From positions 1 through 64,000 of the forward strand of contig JAOSKI010000009.1 in NCBI GenBank assembly GCA_027493675.1: a stretch of DNA of 64,000 nucleotides. Direction: 5' to 3'. The position numbers and the translations under genes were made by a program. Source of the stretch: Microthrixaceae bacterium (GTDB lineage: Bacteria; Actinomycetota; Acidimicrobiia; Acidimicrobiales; Microtrichaceae). A model generated the notes under the pieces. The model worked only from the letters and a program-made list of their open reading frames with translations, did no database searches and was not told the origin of the DNA. This document shows, in pieces, positions 51,233-64,000 of the stretch; within the stretch, counting starts at the first letter, position 1; every line of letters starts with the position of its first letter.

Positions 51233-52988
51233 ATGCGGACCCATCCCCTGCGCAACATGCTCGTTGTGATGGGCATCGCGGTGGCGCTTCTCGTGCTCAC
51301 CGTCGTGATGGGCCGCTCACCGACGCTCGGCCTCGACCTCCAGGGCGGCGTTTCGGTGAACCTGCAGCCCGTGGACGATGCCGGAGAGGTGATCACAGAC
51401 GTCGACACCGAGAACCTGGACGAGGCGATCGGGATCATCCGAAAGCGCGTGGATGCCGTGGGCGTGACCGGAACCCGAGGTGTCACGTCAGGGAAACACG
51501 ATCACCGTGCAGTTGCCAGGTGCGACCGACCAGCAGGATGTGATCGATCTGGTCGGTACCACCGCCAGGCTCCGGTTCCGTCCGGTGTTGTCGGTCCTTC
51601 CACCGGAGCCAACCGGCAAGGAGCGCGACGAACTGGAGGCCAAGGCAGCCGAACTGAGGACCAAGGTGGGTCTTCCCGAGGGTGTGACCGCGCAGGCGGT
51701 CCTCGACGAGGAGGTCGCAGCCGCCCAGGCGCAGCTTCAGGCCGACCCGCAGAACACGACTCCGCCCGAGGGCCCACAGAACTCCTACGGGATCGACGTC
51801 CAGGCGCCCGAGTTCCAGGAGTTGGCCGGCATCGAGGGACAGCTCAACACCAAGTTGACGCCGCGGGGGGAGATCAAGGCCGACAAGGAGGTCGTCCTGG
51901 CCGACAGCGAGGGTCTGGTGTACCGGCTCGGTCCTACGTTCACCTCGGGTGACAAGATCCTCGAGGGTGAAGCCGTAGAGGACGCGACCGCCGGGCTCAA
52001 CCAACAGGGCGAGTGGGTTGTCAACCCGTCGTTCAAGGGCGGTGAGGACGGTATCGACCTGTTCAACGCGGCGGCAGCCGCCTGCTACAACGGCGAGGCG
52101 ACCTGTCCGGCTCAACAGGGAGGTAGGGGTCAACTCGCGATCGAGCTGGACGGCGAGGTGCTCACCGCCCCGAGCATCAACGAGCCGACCTTCACCCGTG
52201 ATCAGATCCAGATCTCGGGGTCGTTCGACAAGGAGAGCGCCCAAGCGGTTGCCGTCGCGTTGCGCTATGGCTCGTTGCCGTTGAACCTCCAGCCACAGCA
52301 GGCCGAGACTGTCTCCCCGACCCTCGGTGAAGGTGCGCTCCAGGCCGGGCTCATCGCGGGAGCGGTGGGAATGGCGGCGGTGTTCCTGTACATGTTCCTG
52401 TACTACAGGATGCTCGCCATCAACACACTGGCGAGCCTCAGCACTTCGGCGATGTTGCTGTGGAGTGCGATGTCCTGGCTGGGTGCCACCGTCACCCTCG
52501 CCGGCCTGGTGGGTCTGGTCGTGTCGATCGGCATCGCAGTCGATTCATCGGTGGTGGCCTTCGAGGGTCTGAAGGAGGATGTCCGTGCCGGAGCGACGAT
52601 CAGGTCTGTGACATACCGTTCGCTGACCCGTTCGTATTCGACGGTGGTCAAGGCTGACACGTCGTCTTTGATCGGAGCGGCGGTTCTCTACTGGCTGTCC
52701 GTCGGTCCGGTCCGCGGGTTCGCGTTCTACCTAGGCACTGCAACGCTGCTCGACCTGTTCTCGCACTACTTCGTGTTGAAGCCTGGTGTGCTGGCGTTGA
52801 TTCGCACCCGTCTCGCCGCTTCCCCGAAGGCGCTCGGCATCCCCGTCGACGACCTGGATCCGGAGACCCAGGCCAAGATCATGATGGCAGGTGTTGCGGG
52901 CCCCAAGGCCGCCTCTGAGACGGCGGTCCCCTCATCGTCCGCCGCTTCGGCCACCGCCACCGCAACGACAGCGCCGAAGGAGATCTGA
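51233..52988 (+). CDS. secD: Protein translocase subunit SecD
   Basis: Membrane subunit that uses the proton gradient to aid Sec export. N-terminal helix NMLVVMGIAVALLVLTVVMG, then LGLDLQGGVSVNLQPVDDAG, AIGIIRKRVDAVGVTG, a periplasmic region with GQLAIELDGEVLTAPSINEP and VAVALRYGSLPLNLQPQQAE, and the RND-type core: GEGALQAGLIAGAVGMAAVF, LVVSIGIAVDSSVVAFEGLK and TLLDLFSHYFVLKPGVLAL. The longer periplasmic linker (KAAELRTKVGLPEGVTAQ) is an actinobacterial trait. One frameshift near 51480. Ser/Ala/Thr-rich tail. Confidence 0.94.
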
Positions 52989-52989
52989 G

Positions 52990-54209
52990 ATGCCCTCGAC
53001 GGAAACCGATCCCCAAGGGCCTACTGCCTCGGTGCCGGTGGCGGGCAAGCGGATGGGCCTGCTCAAGCAGCTCTACAGGGATTCGAGTGACATCGACTTC
53101 CCGAAGAGGTTCCGGATCACTTCGGTCGTCTCGATCGCCCTCGTCGTCGGCTCAATCGTGGTGCTCGTGTCCATGTCGCTCAAGCTTTCGATCGAGTTCG
53201 AGGGTGGCTCGGTCTGGGAGGTCCCCTCGAAGACCTTCACCGCCGATCAGGCGCGTGCCGTGCTCGCGGACAAGGGCATCGAAGGAGGCGAGATCCAGGA
53301 GGCGAACACCGCCGACGGCGAACGTCTCCTCAGGGTGGAGGGGAGTGCCCAGAGCGTGCAGGAGGGGGTCGACGCCGCAGTCGCCTTCGCCGATGCAGCG
53401 AACCTCGATCCGGGTGACGTGACCGTCAACACCCGTCGGCCCTTCATGGGGTGCCGACATCACACGTCAGGCCGTGAAGTCGCTGATCGTGTTCATGGCG
53501 CTGATAGCGCTCTACATCACATGGACCATGGAGGCCAGGATGGCCTTTGCGGCCCTGGTCGCCGTGGTGCACGACATCGTGATCACGCTGGGGGTCTATT
53601 CGCTGTTCGGGATCTCGATCACCCCTGCGACGGTGATCTCGTTCCTGACGATCCTGGGTTTCTCCCTCTACGACACGATCGTGGTGTACGACCGCGTGCA
53701 GGAGAACGGCAACAGGTTGCTGCGAACCGGGCGGTACACCTACACGGCGGTGATGCGGCGATCGCTCAACGAGGTCGTGATGCGATCGGTCAACACGACC
53801 GTCACGACGATCCTGCCGATCATCTCGATGCTCGTGATCGGCAAGTACATGTTCGGCCAGCAGACCCTCGGCGACTTCTCCCTGGCACTGCTCATCGGCC
53901 TGGTGCTCGGCATCTACTCCTCGATGTTCGTGGCCTCGCCGATCACCATGTACCTCAAGGAGCGCGAGTCGTCCTGGCGTGAGGTGCGCACCAGGATGGC
54001 CAACAAGGGCATGGACGTCACCGATACGGCCTGGCACGGCACCGGTCCGGACGCTGTCGCCCGGGTCGGTGCAGCCAAGGCACGCGCTGCTGCACCACAG
54101 GGCCCCGACAGCCGATCAGGCGAGCGGGCTTCGGGCGAGGAACCTCCACGACCGGCGATGCATCAAGGGCACCCCTCCCAGGCCTAGGAAGCAGAAGCGC
54201 AAGCGATGA
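52990..54209 (+). CDS. secF: Protein translocase subunit SecF
   Basis: Partner of SecD. DIDFPKRFRITSVVSIALVV leads helix 1; SLKLSIEFEGGSVWEVPSK is the family signature region; after a frameshift near 53440 come SLIVFMALIALYITWTMEAR, HDIVITLGVYSLFGISITPA, ILGFSLYDTIVVYDRVQENG and RSLNEVVMRSVNTTVTTILP. A second shift near 54150 restores a Lys/Arg-rich end (RPRKQKRKR) and stop 54209. ATG 52990 follows secD by one base. In many actinobacteria apt follows secF; here relA comes next. Confidence 0.93.
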
Positions 54210-54241
54210 CCGCATGCACGGCTCCGACGGTAGGTTGGAGC

Positions 54242-56452
54242 CGTGCCGACGATGACCCGCGTCCTGCCTTGGAGGCGTCACACCCTCCCGGAGACCCTGG
54301 AGCTCCAGGGGATCATCGAGGAGTACCGGCGGAGCCACCCGAGGCGCCCCACCGAGCACATCCAGGCGGCCTACGAAGTCGCCGCGAAGTGCCATCAAGG
54401 TCAGCTACGGCGCTCCAGGTGAGCCCTATTTGAGCCATCCTCTGGCGGTCGCGTCAATCGTGGCCGGCTACGGCATGGACGACACCACCATTGCGGCCGC
54501 GCTGTTGCACGACGCGGTGGAGGACACCGGCCTGACCATCGACGAGGTGCAGGATCACTTCGGAGCCGAGGTGGCGACGATCGTGGACGGTGTCACGAAG
54601 CTCGAGCGGATCGAGTTCGATTCCAAGGAGGACCAGCAGGCGGCGACGATGCGCAAGATGCTCGTCGCCATGGCCAAGGACCTGCGCGTGCTGGTGATCA
54701 AGCTCGCAGACCGGCTCCACAACATGCGGACCATCGCGGCGATGCCTGCGGTCAAGCAGACCCGCACCGCTCAGGAGACCCCCGACATCTACGCGCCGCT
54801 CGCCCACCGGTTGGGGATGCAGGAGATGCGTCAGCAGCTCGAGGACCTGTGCTTCGCCGCGTTGAACCCGGCGATGTTCGCAGAGATCGACCAGATGGTC
54901 GCCGAACGCACTCCCGAGCGCGAGGAGTTCATCGAGAACGTGCTCGATGCAGTGCGCGACAGGCTCAAGGAGATGGGTATCCGCTCCGAGGTGACCGGCC
55001 GGCCGAAGCACCTGTGGTCGATCTACGAGAAGATGGTCCTCAAGGGACGTGAGTTCGACGAGATCTTCGATCTGGTCGGGGTGCGCGTGGTGGCCGACTC
55101 CACCAAGGACTGCTACGCGGCGTTGGGCGCCATCCACGCCATCTGGGCGCCGGTTGGCGGACGCTTCAAGGACTACATCGCGATGCCCAAGTTCAACCTC
55201 TACCAATCCCTGCACACCACCGTGGTGGGACCCCAGGGCAGGGTGCTGGAGGTGCAGATCCGCACCCGTGAGATGCACAGCCGCGCCGAGTGGGGCGTGG
55301 CAGCGCACTTCTCCTACAAGGACGGTGAGTCCGAGGACGTGGCATGGCTGTCGCGGATGGTCGACTGGCAACAGGAGATGACCGATCCCGGTGAGTTCAT
55401 GGCCAACCTCAAGATCGACCTGGAGCAGGACGAGGTGTTCGTGTTCACGCCGAACGGGGACGTGGTGACGCTCCCAGCGGGGGCCACCCCGGTCGACTTC
55501 GCATACGCGATCCACACCGAGGTGGGTCATCGATGCATCGGCGCCAGGGTCGGTGGCAGGTTGGTGCCCCTGGACCACCGGCTGGCGGTGGGTGACACCG
55601 TGGAGATCTTCACCTCGAAGGTCGACGGGGCAGGTCCCAGCCAGGACTGGCTCGGCTTCGTGGCAAGCCGCTCCGCCGCCTCGAAGATCCGGCACTGGTT
55701 CAGCCGGGAACGCCGCGAGGATGCCCTTGATGCCGGCCGCGACGCGCTGGCCAAGGAGCTGCGCAGGGCACGACTCCCGTCCCAGAAGGTGATGGGTGGT
55801 GACGCGCTTACGGATGTGGCGGCGCAGCTCAAGTACTCCGAGGTGGACGCGATGTTGACCGCCATCGGAGAAGGGCACGTATCTGCTTCGTCAGTCGCCC
55901 AGCGGGTGGCGAACCTGCTGCGGAGCGCGGCAGGCGACCGTGAGGATGTCGTGGCCAGTCCGATCCTGTCGCCGGGGCGCCGCAGGGGCGATTCGGTGGG
56001 GGTCCACGTCGATGGCTTCGACGACATGCTGGTGCGCATGGCGCGCTGCTGCACGCCCGTTCCGGGTGACGAGATCGTGGGCTTCATCACCCGAGGCCGC
56101 GGTGTGTCGGTGCACCGCTCGGACTGCTCGAATGCGGCGTCGCTGTCGCAGGGGGCAGGGCGAGCGGATCGTGAACGTCGACTGGGACAGCGAACGCACC
56201 GGCGACTTCGTGGCTCTGGTGGAGGTCCGAGCGTTGGATCGTCCGAAGCTGCTGCAGGAGGTGATCGCGGTGCTCTCGGAGCACCGCGTGAACATCGTGA
56301 GTTCCACGAGCCACGCCGGTGCGGACAGGGTGGCGGTCATGCGCTTCGAGTTCGAGCTAGGCGATGCGTCGCATCTTGAGACCCTTCTCAACCGGCTGCG
56401 CGGCATCGACAGCGTGTACGACGCCTACAGGGTTCTACCCGGCGGGAGTTGA
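54242..56452 (+). CDS. relA: Bifunctional (p)ppGpp synthetase/hydrolase (Rel)
   Basis: Stringent-response enzyme of about 736 residues. Domains in order: HD hydrolase (SHPLAVASIVAGYGMDDTTI; ALLHDAVEDTGLTIDEV; LADRLHNMRTIAAMP, all catalytic His/Asp present), synthetase (EVTGRPKHLWSIYEKMVLKG; FDLVGVRVVADSTKDCYAAL; FKDYIAMPKFNLYQSLHTTV), TGS (EVFVFTPNGDVVTLPAGATP), helical/zinc-finger part (RCCTPVPGDEIVGFITRGRG; DCSN) and ACT (VALVEVRALDRPKLLQEVIA). The hydrolase site looks intact, fitting a bifunctional Rel. Shifts lie near 54405 and 56155. GTG 54242. Confidence 0.95.
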
Positions 56453-56534
56453 CCCGGACCGCCCGCGTCCCCTAGACATCCCCCAGGATCCCCAGGCGAA
56501 GGGGTCCCCGGGCGCACGGCCGAGGGGGCAAGCG

Positions 56535-59984
<3,450 letters not shown>

Positions 59985-60036
59985 GGTCACCGCGGTCGGG
60001 GGTCGGCGCCTCCGGCCGCGGTAGGCTTCGCCCTCG

Positions 60037-61347
60037 ATGGCTCAACACGAGGACTCCGACGAGACCGGTCAGGACCGTCCCCACCTCAGGGTGGTGAGCG
60101 ACCACGAGTCGGGGGCACGCAGGAGGCCCTCGGTGATCCACCAGGGGCAATCGGCGAGAGCGCCGATCCTCCGCAGGGTGACGAGACGCGGGGGTCGCTC
60201 CGGGGCATGGGGGAACGCGTCATGTCGACTCGCTCCGTTACTGAAGGCCAGCAAGCGGATCGCCGAGAGCCGGACCGCAGGCCTCCCGAGGCAGTGACCC
60301 AGGATCCCCTGGTTGCCGCCCGGGAGCGCCTCGCTGCAGCCGATCCGGAGGCGACCTACAAGTCGCTGCTCTCATTGGTCCGCAGCGATCACGCCGACGT
60401 CTTCTCCACCTTCGACTACAACCCCGGTCTGGTGTTCCACGATCCGCAATGCGTGAGGGTGGACCCCGACCCATCGGGTGTCGAGACGGTGGACCTGTAC
60501 ACCCACGCTGCATTCCCGGACTTCGAGCGCGTGCTGGCCGAGCCGTTCGCCGATCCTCGAAACGACCACCTGTTCAACAACCTCCGCAACCTGCTGTTCA
60601 ACGAGAACAAGAACGTCGCGATGGTCACCAACCACGGACAGATCATCGACATAGCGCTGGTCATCGGCGCCATGCTGCTGACGGTGTGTGCCACCGACCG
60701 CACCTTCCGGTGTGCTGGCTGAGCATGTGGAGCTCGACGATCTGGCGGATCGGACCAACGTCTTGGTCTCGCGCATGGTCGCCACCCAGGCGGCCTTCGG
60801 GATACCTGCGCTTCAGGTGCTACAGATCGGTGCCCGGACGTTCCTGTCGATCCCACAGACCGCCAGCCGAAGGCGTGCGAGGTTGGATCCGGAGATCGTG
60901 CGGGCGAACAACATCGTGATGCGCCACGAGCTCGATCAGCAGATGGCCCGTGGTGGGCAGCTCCTGGCGATGGCCGCAAGCGGCTCCCAGGACCTCTCAC
61001 TTGCCGAGGGCCTCATGAAGAAGGCCCGCAACGCGTGGCTGAAGCGCCGTGGGGAGGAACCTCCGGAGGAGTCGACCCTTCACCTGCAACCTCTCTACGA
61101 CGGCACCATCAAGCTCATGTCGGGATGTGACTACGTGCTCCCGGTTGCCATCTCGATGGATCCCGCCAATCCGTGCTGCGTGCTCGGGGAGTTGACGCGG
61201 CTGCACGTGCCCGACGACTGTCACAGGGTGATGGACTGGATCGCGCAGGCCCACCAGGACGCCACCGGAGTGCCGACGGTCTACCACTGGCACGAGGACG
61301 ATCTTCTCACCCAGGTTCGCGCCCTGGCCGAGGCGCTGCGACGCTGA
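60037..61347 (+). CDS. Putative acyltransferase-like protein (HX4D), family not recognised
   Basis: Two overlapping frames and a third probably form one gene of about 435 residues. The first (MAQHEDSDETGQDRPHLRVV) shifts near 60160; the second contains LLSLVRSDHADVFSTFDYNP, LRNLLFNENKNVAMVTNHGQ and IIDIALVIGAML; after a shift near 60705 the third runs VLAEHVELDDLADRTNVLVS, RTFLSIPQTASRRRARLDPE, LHLQPLYDGTIKLMSGCDYV and YHWHEDDLLTQVRALAEALR. NHGQIID fits the HX4D catalytic motif of glycerolipid acyltransferases, but the other blocks of that family are not clear. If the first frame is unrelated, the start would be ATG 60207 or 60222. Lies between the PKD gene and hisS. Confidence 0.5.
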
Positions 61348-61429
61348 GCCGTCGGCGGATGATGCTGCGACGGTGACGCTGTGGTGGTTGGGGGGCGCGA
61401 CAGCACAGAGCGCGAGGAGCTCGACCGCC

Positions 61430-61673
61430 CGGGCCGGGCGGGCGTGCGGGGGGGGGGGGCCGGGCCGCCGGGGGGGGCGCGGGCGGGCGCCGGGCTTCGC
61501 TGGCGGCGGGGGCGGGGCGGGCGGGCGCCCGGCGTTGTTGCGGGGGGGCCGGGGGGGTGCCGGGGAGGGGGGGCGCGCCCCCGACGGGGTCGAAGGGCGG
61601 GGGGGTGGACCCGCCCCGCGGCGGGGCCGGGGGGGGGGCGGGGCGCGGGGCTGGCAGGGGGGGGGGGCGGGGG
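61430..61673. other. Low-complexity G-rich block replacing the hisS 5' end
   Basis: About 245 bases are almost pure G and C with many G runs, several of eight or more, on this strand. They translate to nonsense Gly/Arg/Pro in every frame. The distance from the previous stop (61347) to the first recognisable HisS residue (61674) is about 325 bases, which closely fits the missing ~105 N-terminal residues of HisS. Most likely an error-ridden consensus over the real hisS 5' end. Confidence 0.75.
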
Positions 61674-62753
61674 TTCGTGCAACATCGGCCGCTCACGCCC
61701 TGGAAGGTGTTCTACGCAGGTGCCAACTTCCGCCACGAGCGTCCTCAGAAGGGCCGCTACCGCAGCTTCGACCAGGTGGGTGTGGAGGTCCTCGGCAGCG
61801 ACGACGCGGATCTCGACGTCGAGGTCATCGCCTTGGCGTGGCGGTTCTTCGCAGCGCTAGGACTTCGACAGGTCCGCCTGGTGTTGAACACCCTCGGGGA
61901 GCATGAGGATCGCAGGCGTTACACCGAGGCGGTCAGGGCTCATCTGGAAGCCCACTCAGGCGGCCTCTCCGAGGCGGCGATCGAGACCCTCGCTCGCAAC
62001 CCGCTCAGGGTGCTCGACTCCAAGCGCGCTGAGGATGCAGCGGTCGTCGCCTGCGCACCCACGATCGCGGAGTTCCTCTCCGCCGGCGCCTCAGAGCACT
62101 TCGGGCGGGTGAAGCACGGCCTCGACGTGCTCGGGATCCCATATGTCATAGACGAGCGCCTGGTGCGCGGTCTGGACTACTACAGGCGGACCACCTTCGA
62201 GTTCGTGGCGCCGGCGCTGGACGCCGCACAGAACGCGGTGGGTGGTGGGGGCCGCTTCGACGGCCTGGCAGAGGCCATGGGAGGCAAACCGACCGACGGG
62301 ATCGGCTTCGCCCTGGGAGTCGACAGGATCCTGCTCGCCGCGGATGCCGAGGGTGCATTCCCGGCGCCGACGTTCGCCATGGACGCGTACGTGGTGGACC
62401 TCACCGGCGGCGACGCCGCCCGCGACATCACCCACGAGCTGCGCGCGGCCGGCCTGTCTGCCGACCGGCGCTTCGGGGGCGGGTCCATGAAGGCTCAGAT
62501 GAAGGCGGCGGACCGAAGCGGTGCGGAGTACGCGGTGATCGTCGGCCCCGACGAACTCGTTGCAGGTGAGGTCACCTTGCGCCGTCTGCGCCACCACAGC
62601 GACAGAGCGGGTGGTTCCGCGCAGGAGCGCGTGCGCGCGACCGATTGGTCGATCGCCTCAAGTCGGAGGCGAGCCATCCGGCTCCTCCCATCGAAACCAC
62701 CTCTACGGGCCGGTGGTCCGTCGGGGACCGACCAGGAACAGGGCATCAGTTGA
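61674..62753 (+). CDS. hisS: Histidyl-tRNA synthetase, N-terminal part unreadable
   Basis: Class-II synthetase for tRNA-His. The readable part begins at motif 2: FVQHRPLTPWKVFYAGANFR, HERPQKGRYRSFDQVGVEVL. Then come RGLDYYRRTTFEFVAPALDA (histidine-A motif), GGGGRFDGLAEAMGGKPTDG, IGFALGVDRILLA (motif 3) and the anticodon-binding domain (AYVVDLTGGDAARDITHELR; GGGSMKAQMKAADRSGAEYA; GPDELVAGEVTLRRLRHHSD). Motif 1 and the start codon fall in the G-rich block and cannot be placed. The frame ends at TGA 62753 after a C-terminal tail probably shifted near 62600. It directly precedes aspS, as in many actinobacteria. Confidence 0.9.
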   Translation, partial: FVQHRPLTPWKVFYAGANFRHERPQKGRYRSFDQVGVEVLGSDDADLDVEVIALAWRFFAALGLRQVRLVLNTLGEHEDRRRYTEAVRAHLEAHSGGLSEAAIETLARNPLRVLDSKRAEDAAVVACAPTIAEFLSAGASEHFGRVKHGLDVLGIPYVIDERLVRGLDYYRRTTFEFVAPALDAAQNAVGGGGRFDGLAEAMGGKPTDGIGFALGVDRILLAADAEGAFPAPTFAMDAYVVDLTGGDAARDITHELRAAGLSADRRFGGGSMKAQMKAADRSGAEYAVIVGPDELVAGEVTLRRLRHHSDRAGGSAQERVRATDWSIASSRRRAIRLLPSKPPLRAGGPSGTDQEQGIS

Positions 62754-62782
62754 GCACCTCCAACACGCAGAACACCACCGAG

Positions 62783-64000
62783 ATGCGTACGCACATGTGC
62801 GGCGAGCCCAACGCTGCGGACGTCGGCTCCACGATCACCGTGTGCGGCTGGGTGGCGCGCCGGCGCGAACACGGCGAGCATCTCGCCTTCGTGGATCTCC
62901 GTGACCACACGGGGCTGTTGCAGTGCGTGGTGGACGGTTCCCTGCACGTGCGCAGCGAGTACGTGCTCTCGGTCACCGGTGTGCTCGCTGCGCGTCCCGA
63001 AGGCACCGTGAACGAGAAGCTCCCCACGGGCGAGGTCGAGCTCACGGAGTGCACGGTGGAGGTGCTCTCGGTCGCGGAGCCACCACCGTTCCCGCTGGAC
63101 GAACGTGCGGCAGAGGTCGACGAGAACATCCGCCTCCGGCACCGCTACCTCGACATGAGGCGTCCAGAGATGCAACAGAACCTCCGCCGCCGTGCCGCGA
63201 TGAGCTCCGCAGTCCGCTCGGCCATGGACTCGCAGGGCTTCGTGGAGGTGGAGACCCCGATGCTCATCGCCTCCACCCCCGAGGGTGCGCGACTTCGTGG
63301 TGCCCAGCCGGCTGCACCCCGGGAACTTCTACGCGCTGCCACAGAGCCCCCCAGCTCTTCAAGCAGCTGTGCATGGTCGGCGGGATCGACCGCTACTACC
63401 AGATGGCGCGCTGCCTGCGTGACGAGGACCTGCGCGCCGACCGCCAGTTCGAGTTCACCCAACTCGACCTCGAGATGAGCTTCGCGGGCCAAGCCGATGT
63501 GCTGGATGCCGTGAGCAACGTCGTCGGTGCCGCAGTGCAGGAGGTCACCGGGGTGCCGCTCGGGGACATCCCGCGCATCACATGGCGCGAGGCGATGGAG
63601 CGCTACGGATCCGACAAGCCAGATGTGCGCTTCGGCATGGAGCTGACCGAGCTCACCGATGTGTTCGCCGGGACGGGCTTCAACGCGTTCAAGGCGGAGT
63701 CGGTCAAGGGGATCTGCCACAAGGCAGCATCGGAGTCCACCAGCCGTAGTCGTCTCGACGACCTCACCGACACGGCCAAGCGTTGGGGGGCCAAGGGGCT
63801 TGTGTGGATGCGCGTCGAGGAAGCCGACGGCAGCGTGACCCTCAACTCGCCGGTTGCCAAGTTCCTCACTGCAGACGAGCTTGCCGCCGTGGCCGAGCGC
63901 CTCGGGGCCGAGGTGGGCGATGTGTGCTACCTGGTGGCCGACGGTTGGCACCGGACCTGCCATGTGCTGGGCCTGCTCCGCCTGGAGCTGGGCAGGCCGC
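62783..64000 (+). CDS. aspS: Aspartyl-tRNA synthetase, cut by the window's right edge
   Basis: Class-II synthetase charging tRNA-Asp. [40 protein letters not shown] (OB-fold anticodon domain), [38 protein letters not shown], then after shifts near 63295 and 63350 [40 protein letters not shown] and the bacterial GAD insertion ([20 protein letters not shown] onward). The last catalytic motif lies beyond 64000. ATG 62783 fits family starts; a TTG at 62750 overlapping the hisS stop is an alternative. Confidence 0.94.

Overview
The window looks like chromosome from a high-G+C actinobacterium, most plausibly a deep-branching one (Acidimicrobiia-like; this placement is inference). Signs are the mycothiol gene mshC, an F420:NADPH oxidoreductase, the phosphatidylinositol-mannoside trio (pgsA, patA, pimA), DUF222-HNH and DUF3048 proteins, and a gene order running thrS-HIT-pgsA-patA-pimA, pdxS-pdxT-yebC, ruvCAB, yajC-secD-secF, relA, hisS-aspS, which follows the order known from Mycobacterium. 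About 50 protein genes are recognisable. Roughly four fifths, including essential ones (thrS, secF, ruvB, relA, aspS), are cut by one or more single- or few-base frameshifts, usually at G or C runs and often compensated nearby. I read these as consensus errors of an uncorrected long-read assembly, so gene spans below join reading frames and exact shift points are approximate.

Layout. 1-1.22 kb: an AT-richer fragment of foreign type encoding a DruA(DUF4338)-like plus Tn5-type transposase fusion, abruptly joined to host sequence. 1.22-11.9 kb: flippase-like membrane protein, a 61-nt perfect palindrome, the exported pair DUF1800/DUF1501, a neutral-ceramidase-like enzyme, a cytochrome P450 with an alkylglycerone-phosphate-synthase-like FAD enzyme, and an acyl-CoA dehydrogenase. 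11.9-25.3 kb: Kup K+ transporter; a TPP riboswitch ahead of thiN-thiB-thiP; an M23 peptidase; SRPBCC protein; ABC ATPase with a MarR regulator; two CNNM/CorC-type proteins; an APH-like kinase joined to DUF6285; a PIG-L deacetylase. 25.4-28.5 kb: F420 oxidoreductase, mshC, a five-copy 28-bp repeat array, and a PlsC acyltransferase.

28.5-64 kb is the conserved backbone: thrS, HIT, an opposite-strand aldehyde dehydrogenase, PIM genes, an M48-like protein lacking its zinc motif, DUF3048, vitamin B6 synthase (pdxS/T), yebC, Bcp, an ABC-2 exporter and a DUF222-HNH protein on the minus strand, ruvC-ruvA-ruvB, an acyl-CoA dehydrogenase, queA-tgt (queuosine), yajC-secD-secF, relA, a 1149-residue lipoprotein with seven PKD domains and a huge glycine-rich tail, a putative HX4D acyltransferase, hisS (its 5' third replaced by G-run sequence) and aspS running off the right edge.

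The features most worth a second look are the DruA-transposase fusion, the 28-bp dyad repeats, the PKD/glycine-rich surface protein, the 61-nt palindrome, the TPP-controlled operon without an ATPase, and the unassigned acyltransferase-like gene before hisS.
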